Assembly (NCBI GenBank): GCA_013151535.1
Contig: JAADIC010000034.1
Coordinates: 1-7,112, forward strand
Source of the DNA: Alphaproteobacteria bacterium
GTDB lineage: Bacteria; Pseudomonadota; Alphaproteobacteria; Rhodobacterales; Rhodobacteraceae
Direction of reading: 5' to 3'
Length of the DNA stretch: 7,112 bases
The notes beneath the pieces were generated by a model. That model saw nothing but the letters and a program-made list of their open reading frames with translations. It did not search any database and was not told where the DNA came from. This document shows, piece after piece, positions 1 through 5,257 of the stretch (position 1 is the first letter of the stretch; the number at the start of each line of letters is the position of its first letter). The translations under genes and the position numbers were made by a program.

Positions 1-19
1 CCGGTTAAACTAGAAAACC

Positions 20-139
20 GGTTTATCGGTATGCCGATCTGTCGGTCTGTCGATCCACCGATCCGCCGGTCTACCGGTCGGCTAGTCCGCTAGCCCATTA
101 GCCCGCTAGTCCGCTATCCCACTGATGGACCGGTTTAAC
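20..139. repeat. Degenerate 8-bp tandem array, 15 units
   Basis: Fifteen consecutive octamers fit an uninterrupted 8-bp register from 20 to 139. Examples are GATCTGTC at 36, GGTCTGTC at 44, GATCCGCC at 60, GGTCTACC at 68 and AGTCCGCT at both 84 and 108. By column the pattern is R-R-Y-C-Y-R-Y-Y: column 1 is purine in 15/15 units, column 2 in 14/15, column 3 pyrimidine in 15/15, column 4 C in 11/15, column 6 purine in 15/15, column 7 pyrimidine in 14/15 and column 8 pyrimidine in 15/15. The first and last units (GGTTTATC at 20, GGTTTAAC at 132) resemble each other and are more AT-rich. The period is not a multiple of three and no gene covers it, so it is noncoding. It lies beyond the 3' end of hpaD. 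Function is unknown; a decayed octanucleotide satellite or a protein-binding array are both possible. Confidence 0.8.
80..95. other. Perfect small hairpin inside the 8-bp array
   Basis: GGCTAG (80-85) and CTAGCC (90-95) are exact reverse complements around a TCCG loop. A second one, ATCGG-TATG-CCGAT, lies at 25-38. Both follow from the self-complementary design of neighbouring repeat units. Neither is followed by a T tract, so they are not simple intrinsic terminators. Confidence 0.4.
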
Positions 140-324
140 AGCCCCTTAATCACAGTATAAACGACTGTTTTATTGAGACATTTCACCTGAGACGCGCGCC
201 AAAGAAACGCCAGCCAAAAACCTCCCTGATGTCATCTTAACAGTCACGAAACCGCGTTATGAAAAACGCTTTCCCCAAAAACACCATCCAAAATAAACCG
301 GAAACCGACCCCACTCGCTCGGCT
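140..324. other. Unassigned noncoding DNA between array and hpaD
   Basis: No convincing gene is present; short open frames here are shadows of hpaD or lack a ribosome binding site. It contains a small inverted repeat, ACAGT (152-156) and ACTGT (164-168), followed by TTTTATT. A weak hairpin, GCGTT (254-258) and AACGC (265-269), also occurs. The 9-mer ATAAACCGG (293-301) is the exact reverse complement of 18-26 at the left end of the octamer array. The array and this stretch together make the 324-bp gene-free left end of the window. Confidence 0.5.
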
Positions 325-326
325 TC
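287..326 (-). terminator. Possible intrinsic terminator after hpaD
   Basis: Read on the minus strand, GAAGCCGA (326-319) can pair with TCGGTTTC (308-301), an 8-bp stem with one G-U pair and a 10-nt loop. After three more bases comes a T-rich run, TTTATTTT (296-287). The stem overlaps the hpaD stop codon. The imperfect stem and interrupted T tract keep this tentative. Confidence 0.4.
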
Positions 327-337
327 AAACCGGAAAC
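295..337. repeat. 11-bp direct repeat straddling the hpaD stop
   Basis: AAACCGGAAAC occurs at 295-305 and again at 327-337, a spacing of 32 bp. The right copy is the last codons of hpaD and the left copy is just outside the gene. The CCGG core also appears in the flanks of the octamer array at 18-21 and 130-133. Confidence 0.5.
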
Positions 338-1176
338 ACCACGTTGCACTGCCCGGTGCCGGAGCTTGGAAAGTACTCGCCCAGCACCTCGCCTTTGCCA
401 GTGTAATCCGACCAACCCAGCGCGCCAAACAGCATGGCGGTGTCGTGCATGCCGCCCTCGCCCGAACAATGCTCGGCGTAATCCGGCAGCATTTTCAGGA
501 AATCACCGATCTGCCCGGCCTGCCACAATTCCAGAACGCGCAGATCGACCTGTCGGTTGAATTCGCGACTGATGGTAAAGGTGCCGTTATTGGCCTCGTA
601 AAGCTCGTTCTCCCAGATTTTATGGCTCAGCGAACCTGACGCCAACAGCGCCACCTTGCCGCCTGACGCTTCGATCGCCTCACGAATCGCAGCCCCAAGG
701 ATGCGCGAATCCTCAAGGTTATGCACCGTGCACCACGCCGCCACAGACACAATTTTAAGGTCGCTCTCCTCGTTCATATAGCGCATGGGCACCAGCGTGC
801 CATATTCCAGATCAAGGGATTCGAGCTGATGCGACATGGTGAAAACGCCCCTCTGCGTGGCCTTTTCTGCGATCAGATCGCCAAGCGCCGGATTGCCCTT
901 GTAGGAATATTCCAGATTCTGGATGAAATGCGGAAATTCGTGGCTGGTATAGATGCCCTTAAACTCAGCGTTGGAATTGACGTGAAACCCGGCATTGACC
1001 AGCCAGTGGGTATCCAGAACCACCACCGTATCAACCCCCAACGCGCGCATGCGGCGGCCAATTTCCTTATGTCCATCAATGGCTTGCTGGCGTTTTCCAA
1101 AAATCCGGCCCGGCCGTTCGCTCAGCAACATGGTCGGCACATGCGTGACTTTTGCAGCCAGTACGAGTTCACCCAT
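325..1176 (-). CDS. hpaD: 3,4-dihydroxyphenylacetate 2,3-dioxygenase
   Basis: This enzyme opens the ring of homoprotocatechuate between C2 and C3, giving 5-carboxymethyl-2-hydroxymuconate semialdehyde in the cytoplasm. The 283-residue product belongs to the class III (LigB-type) extradiol dioxygenases and closely resembles enterobacterial HpaD in sequence and length. Expected iron ligands are visible by analogy with LigB: His12 in THVP, His57 in DTHW and Glu240 in GEGGMHD. His185 in SGSLSH is a candidate catalytic histidine. The block LEYGTLVPMRYM (123-134) and the C-terminal FPSSGTGQ (269-276) are typical. The ATG at 1176 is preceded by AAGGAG-like sequence inside the end of hpaE. Only one base separates it from the hpaE stop, so it is the last gene of the hpaF-hpaE-hpaD unit and translation is probably coupled. 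No truncation is seen. Confidence 0.95.
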   Translation of the reverse strand: MGELVLAAKVTHVPTMLLSERPGRIFGKRQQAIDGHKEIGRRMRALGVDTVVVLDTHWLVNAGFHVNSNAEFKGIYTSHEFPHFIQNLEYSYKGNPALGDLIAEKATQRGVFTMSHQLESLDLEYGTLVPMRYMNEESDLKIVSVAAWCTVHNLEDSRILGAAIREAIEASGGKVALLASGSLSHKIWENELYEANNGTFTISREFNRQVDLRVLELWQAGQIGDFLKMLPDYAEHCSGEGGMHDTAMLFGALGWSDYTGKGEVLGEYFPSSGTGQCNVVFPV

Positions 1177-1177
1177 T

Positions 1178-2692
1178 TCAGTCTCCTTTCAGGTTTCGGG
1201 CACCAAGACGGGGGATTTTATGATCCCCCAGCGCAAAGCCCACATGCTTTTGTTCCATGTAAAATTCAAACGACCACTCCGCCCCGTCGCGCCCGATACC
1301 GCTGGATTTCACCCCGCCAAACGGGGTTGGCAGATGGCGCACATTCTCGGAATTGACCCACATCATCCCCGCCTCAAGCTGCTCCGTCACCCGCATGGCG
1401 CGGCTGATGTCGTTGGTCCACAGATAGGCGGTCAGGCCGTATTCGGTTCCGTTGGCGATTTTGATCGCCTCGGCCTCGTCCCTGAACTGCAACACGGTTA
1501 ACACAGGTCCGAAAATCTCCTCCTGGGAGATACGCATATTGTCGGTGGCATTGGTTAACAAAGTCGGCTGAACATAACAACCGGGGGCCTTTATACGCGC
1601 GCCACCAACCTTGATTGTCGCCCCGTCAGCCTTGGCGATTTCAAAATAGGAACAGACCTTTTCAACATGCACATCGGCTATCAGCGGGCCAATTTCCGTG
1701 GCCGGATCAAGCGGATGCCCAACCTTGAGGTTTTTCACCCTAGCCGCCAGTTTTTCGACGAACTGATCGTGGATTGAGGCCTCGACCAGCAGACGCGAAG
1801 ACGAGGTGCAACGCTCGCCATTCAGCGAGTAGATCATGAAGATCGCCGCATCCAGCGCACGCTCCAGATCGGCATCGGCAAAAACGATGCAGGGGTTCTT
1901 GCCGCCCAGCTCAAAATGCACCCGCTTGAGCGTATCTGCCCCCTGTTTCATAATCATTGAGCCGGTTTTGCTTTCACCAACAAAGGCGATGGCCCTGATG
2001 TCGGGATGTTCGGTGAGTGCCCGGCCTGCGTCTTCGCCAAAGCCGTTAACCAGGTTCCACACCCCCGGAGGAAGGCCAGCCTCCTCCGCTATTTCACAAA
2101 GTAAACGGGCACTTAGAGGACTAAGCTCAGCCGGTTTATGCACGACGGTACAGCCCGCTGCCAAGGCCGGCGCGATCTTCCAGGTGGACAGCATGAAGGG
2201 TGTGTTCCAGGGTGTAATCACCCCCACGGGGCCAAGCGGCACCCGCGTGGTCACATTCATCAGGGTCGGGCTGGGCAGGTGTTTTCCGTCGCGTGCAGAG
2301 GGGGCGAGATCGGCAAAATAGCGGAAGTTTTCCGCGCCCCTAAGGGCAGCCTTGCGCATGAATCGCAGGGCTTGGCCACACTCAATAAAAGCGATCTCCT
2401 CGGCGCGCTTTTCGATGGCGTCGGCGATGGCGTGAAGAAGCTCCTTGCGCTGTTTGCCCGGCATGTCGCGCCACGCTGCAAACGCCCTTTTCGCGGCCTT
2501 TGCGGCGCGGTCAACCTCGGCCGCATCGCTGCGCGCCACATCGGCCAGATGCGCATTATCCACAGGTGATGTGGCCGCGAATGTCCCGGCTCCGGCACTG
2601 TCCTGCCCGCCAATACGGTTCATCACACCGTTAACCTTGAACCGCTCCAGATAGGTCTGCGCCTTGGCGATATTATGGTTAAGATCAGACAT
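1178..2692 (-). CDS. hpaE: 5-carboxymethyl-2-hydroxymuconate semialdehyde dehydrogenase
   Basis: This enzyme oxidises the HpaD ring-cleavage product with NAD to 5-carboxymethyl-2-hydroxymuconate. The 504-residue protein has the full aldehyde dehydrogenase layout: PWN with Asn163 (oxyanion), HKPAE with Lys186 (cofactor), the NAD-loop region GFGEDAG (217-223) and FVGESKTG (237-244), the general base Glu261 in ELGGK, and the nucleophile Cys295 in NGERCTSSSR. The NGERCT block and the context separate it from generic betaine or succinic semialdehyde dehydrogenases. It is a little longer at the N terminus than enterobacterial HpaE. The ATG at 2692 overlaps the end of hpaF by 8 bp, and an AAGGG sequence nine bases upstream, inside hpaF, serves as ribosome binding site. 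Four GTTAAC hexamers lie in this gene (1497, 1554, 2045, 2630). Confidence 0.94.
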   Translation of the reverse strand: MSDLNHNIAKAQTYLERFKVNGVMNRIGGQDSAGAGTFAATSPVDNAHLADVARSDAAEVDRAAKAAKRAFAAWRDMPGKQRKELLHAIADAIEKRAEEIAFIECGQALRFMRKAALRGAENFRYFADLAPSARDGKHLPSPTLMNVTTRVPLGPVGVITPWNTPFMLSTWKIAPALAAGCTVVHKPAELSPLSARLLCEIAEEAGLPPGVWNLVNGFGEDAGRALTEHPDIRAIAFVGESKTGSMIMKQGADTLKRVHFELGGKNPCIVFADADLERALDAAIFMIYSLNGERCTSSSRLLVEASIHDQFVEKLAARVKNLKVGHPLDPATEIGPLIADVHVEKVCSYFEIAKADGATIKVGGARIKAPGCYVQPTLLTNATDNMRISQEEIFGPVLTVLQFRDEAEAIKIANGTEYGLTAYLWTNDISRAMRVTEQLEAGMMWVNSENVRHLPTPFGGVKSSGIGRDGAEWSFEFYMEQKHVGFALGDHKIPRLGARNLKGD

Positions 2693-3086
2693 TTTTGCAT
2701 CCCTTCGCCCGCAAAGCCGGGCGAATTGTGTTAAAGCGTTTCACGGTGAACGGCGCGTTCAGGTCCACCACCTCTAATGACAGCGCAAAGGGGGAATTCA
2801 GCCGCCCCGTTAACCAGGTTTCGAGCGCGTCGTAGATGGAATTCATAATCGACAGACGCGTCGCCTCATCCCGCCCCGCGCCCATGCGTAAAACCAGATC
2901 AGCAAAGGCCAGATCACCGCTGCCATCGCCAATGGACACATGATCGGCGCGATAGGCCCGCACGCGAATGCCCGCCAGCGCAAAGGTGCCGCTGTTAACC
3001 ATTGCAAGCCGCGCCACATCGCAAAACGCGGCCATATCAATCATATCTTCCAGATTAGCCGAATATTCAATCGTCAGATGCGCCAC
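2685..3086 (-). CDS. hpaF: 5-carboxymethyl-2-hydroxymuconate isomerase, GTG start, Ala at position 2
   Basis: HpaF isomerises 5-carboxymethyl-2-hydroxymuconate to 5-oxopent-3-ene-1,2,5-tricarboxylate; the family belongs to the tautomerase fold, in which the N-terminal Pro left after Met removal is the catalytic base. The open frame extends upstream to 3221, but that would run into hpaG and has no homology. The GTG at 3086 is chosen because HLTIEYSANL follows at once, as in relatives, and AAGG lies eight bases upstream. The product is 133 residues, against about 126 in enterobacteria. GIRVRA (39-44) and GAGR (69-72) are family hallmarks. The oddity is codon 2: it is GCG (Ala), not CCN (Pro), so the expected catalytic residue is absent. 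The gene is first in the leftward unit and overlaps hpaE by 8 bp. Confidence 0.88.
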   Translation of the reverse strand: MAHLTIEYSANLEDMIDMAAFCDVARLAMVNSGTFALAGIRVRAYRADHVSIGDGSGDLAFADLVLRMGAGRDEATRLSIMNSIYDALETWLTGRLNSPFALSLEVVDLNAPFTVKRFNTIRPALRAKGCKNV

Positions 3087-3094
3087 GGGATTGA

Positions 3095-3098
3095 CCTT
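3095..3098 (-). promoter_or_regulatory. Ribosome binding site deciding the hpaF start
   Basis: AAGG on the minus strand sits eight bases before the GTG at 3086-3084. It supports this GTG over the upstream start codons in the same frame, which would place hpaF coding sequence over the promoter region and the 5' end of hpaG. Confidence 0.6.
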
Positions 3099-3117
3099 GC
3101 TGGGGTTGCTTGATAGA

Positions 3118-3146
3118 TATTTACTTAACACGTTAACTATCGTCAA
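3118..3146 (-). promoter_or_regulatory. Predicted promoter of hpaF-hpaE-hpaD
   Basis: On the minus strand, TTGACG (3146-3141, 5 of 6) is followed after 17 bp by TAAATA (3123-3118, 3 of 6). The weak -10 makes this tentative. The TTAAC palindrome occupies the spacer. Confidence 0.33.
3122..3139. promoter_or_regulatory. Candidate HpaR operator palindrome
   Basis: TTAAC (3125-3129), AC, GTTAA (3132-3136) is a perfect 5-bp inverted repeat with a 2-bp spacer. Adding outer TA pairs makes an 18-bp element with one mismatched pair. The size fits a MarR-family dimer site. It overlaps the predicted -35 of hpaG and lies in the spacer of the predicted hpaF promoter, so one bound dimer could shut both. 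Assignment to HpaR is inferred from position and gene context. Confidence 0.5.
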
Positions 3147-3154
3147 GCAATAAT
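3125..3154 (+). promoter_or_regulatory. Predicted promoter of hpaG-hpaR
   Basis: TTAACA (3125-3130, 5 of 6 to the -35 consensus) and AATAAT (3149-3154, 5 of 6 to the -10 consensus) are separated by 18 bp. Transcription would begin near 3161, giving a leader of about 20 nt before the hpaG ATG. The -35 is part of the TTAAC palindrome, which suggests repression. Confidence 0.45.
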
Positions 3155-3180
3155 TACATTCTACAGAAAGTCTCGCACCT

Positions 3181-4020
3181 ATGAAGTTGATAACATTTAA
3201 TAAAACTTGTATTGGCGCCACGGACGGTACGGCGGTTTATGACCTTGGTAAACGGTTGGGTTGGCGCGACATGCGCGAGGCCCTGCTTGATCCGAACGCC
3301 GCCAGGCGGGGGGTGATGACTGGTGCGCCAGACCATGCATTCAACGACATAACGCCAGAGCAGCCGATCACAAATCCGACGCGGATTTACTGCATCGGCG
3401 TTAACTATATGAATCGAAATGCCGAATACAAAGACAATTCCGACGCGCCAAAATACCCCAGCGTATTCGTGCGCAATCCGCGTTCTTTTGTGGCCCATGG
3501 GCAGGCGCTGGAGATCCCGCCGGAAAGCGATCAGTTGGATTACGAGGGGGAAATCGTGCTGGTGATCGGCAGATCAGGGCGGCGGATTTCGCAAGCTAAC
3601 GCCATGGATCATGTGGCTGGGTTAACCATTATGAACGAAGGTACGATCCGTGACTGGGTGCGCCACGGTAAATTCAACGTCACACCGGGTAAAAACTGGG
3701 ACAGATCGGGGGGCATCGGTCCGTGGATTGAAACCGATTTCAGCGGTGTCGACGTGAGCGATATGCGTATTGAAACCCGGGTTAACGGTGAATTGCGCCA
3801 GTCTGACAGCACCGCATCCATGGCGTTTCCGTTTGCGCGGATCATTGAATATCTATCGACTTTCGGCACGCTGGAGGCCGGCGATCTGATCGCCACCGGC
3901 ACCCCCACTGGTGCTGGCGCGCGGTTTGATCCGCCGGTCTGGTTGAAGGCGGGTGATGTGGTTGAAGTCAGCGTTGAAGGTGTCGGCACCCTGTCAAATC
4001 CGGTGCGGCTTGAGCCATGA
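3181..4020 (+). CDS. hpaG: Single-domain HpaG-type FAH-family isomerase/decarboxylase
   Basis: The 279-residue product has the fumarylacetoacetate hydrolase fold. In this pathway such enzymes decarboxylate 5-oxopent-3-ene-1,2,5-tricarboxylate and isomerise 2-hydroxyhepta-2,4-dienedioate. Visible signatures are DYEGE (120-124), giving metal ligands Glu122 and Glu124, the NEG block (152-154) with Glu153 where many relatives have Asp, RDW (157-159), TPGKNWD (168-174), and GDLIATGTPTG (234-244). Enterobacterial HpaG is about 430 residues with two such domains; here there is only one. Whether it does both steps is unknown, and a generic FAH-family name is the safe fallback. There is no good ribosome binding site upstream of the ATG (only AGAAAG), and the first dozen codons are unusually AT-rich. 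It heads the rightward unit and overlaps hpaR by four bases. Confidence 0.82.
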   Translation: MKLITFNKTCIGATDGTAVYDLGKRLGWRDMREALLDPNAARRGVMTGAPDHAFNDITPEQPITNPTRIYCIGVNYMNRNAEYKDNSDAPKYPSVFVRNPRSFVAHGQALEIPPESDQLDYEGEIVLVIGRSGRRISQANAMDHVAGLTIMNEGTIRDWVRHGKFNVTPGKNWDRSGGIGPWIETDFSGVDVSDMRIETRVNGELRQSDSTASMAFPFARIIEYLSTFGTLEAGDLIATGTPTGAGARFDPPVWLKAGDVVEVSVEGVGTLSNPVRLEP

Positions 4021-4445
4021 GCGAGCGGCTTTCAAACGCAGAAAAGTCGCTGCCGATCATGCTGTTGCGCGCGCGCGAAACAGTGATGCAGCGGTTTCGC
4101 CCGATGCTGAAGGCGCACGGGTTGAGCGAGCAGCAATGGCGGGTTTTGCGGGTACTGAACGAACAGGGGCCAAGTGCGCCAACGACGCTGGCCAGCCGCG
4201 CGGTGATCCTGATGCCCAGCCTCACCCGTATTCTGGCCAATCTTGCGGGGCGCGGTTTGATTGAACGGGCGCGTCATGCCGAGGATGGCCGTCGGCAGGT
4301 CGCGTCATTAACCAGTTTGGGCCGTGATTTGATTGCCGAAATCACACCACAAAGTGCCGCCATTTATGCCACGCTCGAGGCCGAATTCGGTGCAGATGAA
4401 GTGCATGATCTGATGCAGGCCCTGCGCCGTTTGGCAGCCCTATAG
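4017..4445 (+). CDS. hpaR: MarR-family regulator of homoprotocatechuate degradation
   Basis: The 142-residue protein resembles enterobacterial HpaR, the aromatic-responsive repressor of the meta-cleavage genes, most clearly in the stretch LLRARETVMQRFRPMLKAHG and in EQQWRVLRVL (38-47). The winged-helix DNA-binding region runs from about residue 55 to 100: PTTLASRAVILMPSLTRIL forms the helix-turn-helix, and the wing carries Asp90, Arg92 and Arg93. The flanking N- and C-terminal helices would form the dimer. Its ATG overlaps the hpaG stop codon (ATGA), so it is translationally coupled and shares the hpaG promoter. That predicts autoregulation through the palindrome near 3130. In Escherichia coli hpaR is instead transcribed away from the catabolic genes. 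The ligand is probably 4-hydroxyphenylacetate or homoprotocatechuate, by family analogy. Confidence 0.88.
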   Translation: MSERLSNAEKSLPIMLLRARETVMQRFRPMLKAHGLSEQQWRVLRVLNEQGPSAPTTLASRAVILMPSLTRILANLAGRGLIERARHAEDGRRQVASLTSLGRDLIAEITPQSAAIYATLEAEFGADEVHDLMQALRRLAAL

Positions 4446-4457
4446 GTTAATAAACCT
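4444..4457. terminator. Weak hairpin at the hpaR/hpaI convergence
   Basis: AGGTT (4444-4448) and AACCT (4453-4457) can pair around AATA. The hairpin covers both stop codons and is the only structure seen where the two converging units meet. It is short and lacks a clear T tract on either strand, so an intrinsic bidirectional terminator is only a possibility. Confidence 0.2.
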
Positions 4458-5247
4458 GGCCTTTGGCGCTTGCCCCCTGACCACCCAGATACCTGGCCGC
4501 AAGGTTTTTCGCGCCATTGCCCAGCACCGCGATATCCGAGCCAACGGCCACAAACAGCGCGCCAAGTTCAATGTAGCGCCGCACCCTGGTTTCATCTGCC
4601 ATCAGGATGCCCGGAGCCTTGCCCGCAGCCCGGATTTTGATGATCGCGGCCTCGATCGCGGCCTGCACATCCGCGTGACCGGGTTCCCCGATATGGCCCA
4701 TGGAAGTGGCCAAGTCAGCCGGGCCGATGAACACCCCGTCCACCCCCTCGATCTGCAAAATTCTATCCAGATTATCAAGGGCTTGCGTAGTTTCCGCCTG
4801 CACCAGCAGGCAGGCCTGATCGTTCGCCCCATGAACATAATCCGCGATCTGGCCATAGCCGGAGGCACGCACAACCCCGGCCCCATTGCCGCGAATGCCA
4901 GCCGGTGGGTAGCGCATGGCGCGCACCATCAATTCGGCGTCTTGGGCGGTGTCGACAATCGGTACAAGGATGGTCTGCGCACCGGCATCCATCACCTGTT
5001 TGACCTCGACCACATCAACCGAAGAAATTCGCACAACTGCGTGCGATGGCGACGGATCAACCACCATCAACTGATCGCGGATCGAGCGTAAATCGTTAAC
5101 GCCGTGTTCGCCGTCAATCAGCAGCCAGTCAAACCCGGCATAGGCTGAAATCTCGGCGGTCACAGCCGTGCCAAGGCTCTGCCAGAAGCCGATTTGCAAC
5201 TGGCCAGCGCTGATCGCGGCCTTGAAAGTGTTAACAGGTGCGGACAT
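4447..5247 (-). CDS. hpaI: 4-hydroxy-2-oxoheptane-1,7-dioate aldolase
   Basis: This class II (metal-dependent) pyruvate aldolase performs the last pathway step, splitting 4-hydroxy-2-oxoheptanedioate into pyruvate and succinic semialdehyde. The 266-residue product matches the HpaI/HpcH family along its length (enterobacterial HpaI is 262). Landmarks are GFDWLLIDGEH with His48, VVR with Arg73, RYPPAGIRG (112-120), the metal ligand Glu152 in QAETT, and Asp178 in the GPADL motif. The end, GALFVAVGSDIAVL, is typical. The open frame reaches 5490, but the upstream part lies inside hpaH; the ATG at 5247 has AAGGGA about eight bases upstream, overlapping the hpaH stop, and matches the family's N terminus. 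It is the last gene of the ridA-hpaH-hpaI unit, ten bases after hpaH. Confidence 0.94.
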   Translation of the reverse strand: MSAPVNTFKAAISAGQLQIGFWQSLGTAVTAEISAYAGFDWLLIDGEHGVNDLRSIRDQLMVVDPSPSHAVVRISSVDVVEVKQVMDAGAQTILVPIVDTAQDAELMVRAMRYPPAGIRGNGAGVVRASGYGQIADYVHGANDQACLLVQAETTQALDNLDRILQIEGVDGVFIGPADLATSMGHIGEPGHADVQAAIEAAIIKIRAAGKAPGILMADETRVRRYIELGALFVAVGSDIAVLGNGAKNLAARYLGGQGASAKGQVY

Positions 5248-5257
5248 GGTTTTTCCC

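Larger units (their letters stand above)
3106..3150. promoter_or_regulatory. Long-spaced inverted repeat between hpaF and hpaG
   Basis: TTGCTTGA (3106-3113) and TCAAGCAA (3143-3150) are perfect 8-bp inverted arms. They bracket the inner palindrome at 3122-3139, though the two centres differ by about 2.5 bp. The arms touch the likely core elements of both divergent promoters. They may be a second binding site, or half-sites for a looping or dimeric regulator. Confidence 0.45.

Noticed and set aside
20..139. CRISPR array
   Set aside because: The units are 8 bp with no spacers and vary throughout; no cas genes are present.
165..190. Possible minus-strand start (AGGTGAA next to ATG)
   Set aside because: The ATG is followed by only two codons before a stop and is too close to the ribosome binding sequence.
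259..639. 126-residue plus-strand open frame opposite hpaD
   Set aside because: It is antisense to the well-conserved C-terminal part of hpaD, has no family features, and arises from GC-rich third positions.
721..1501. Two long plus-strand open frames (211 and 168 residues)
   Set aside because: They lie opposite hpaD and hpaE, overlap each other, and show no recognisable domain.
3087..3221. Upstream extension of hpaF to an ATG at 3221
   Set aside because: The extra 45 residues match nothing in the family, overlap the hpaG start, and cover the promoter region; the GTG at 3086 has a ribosome binding site and the right N terminus.
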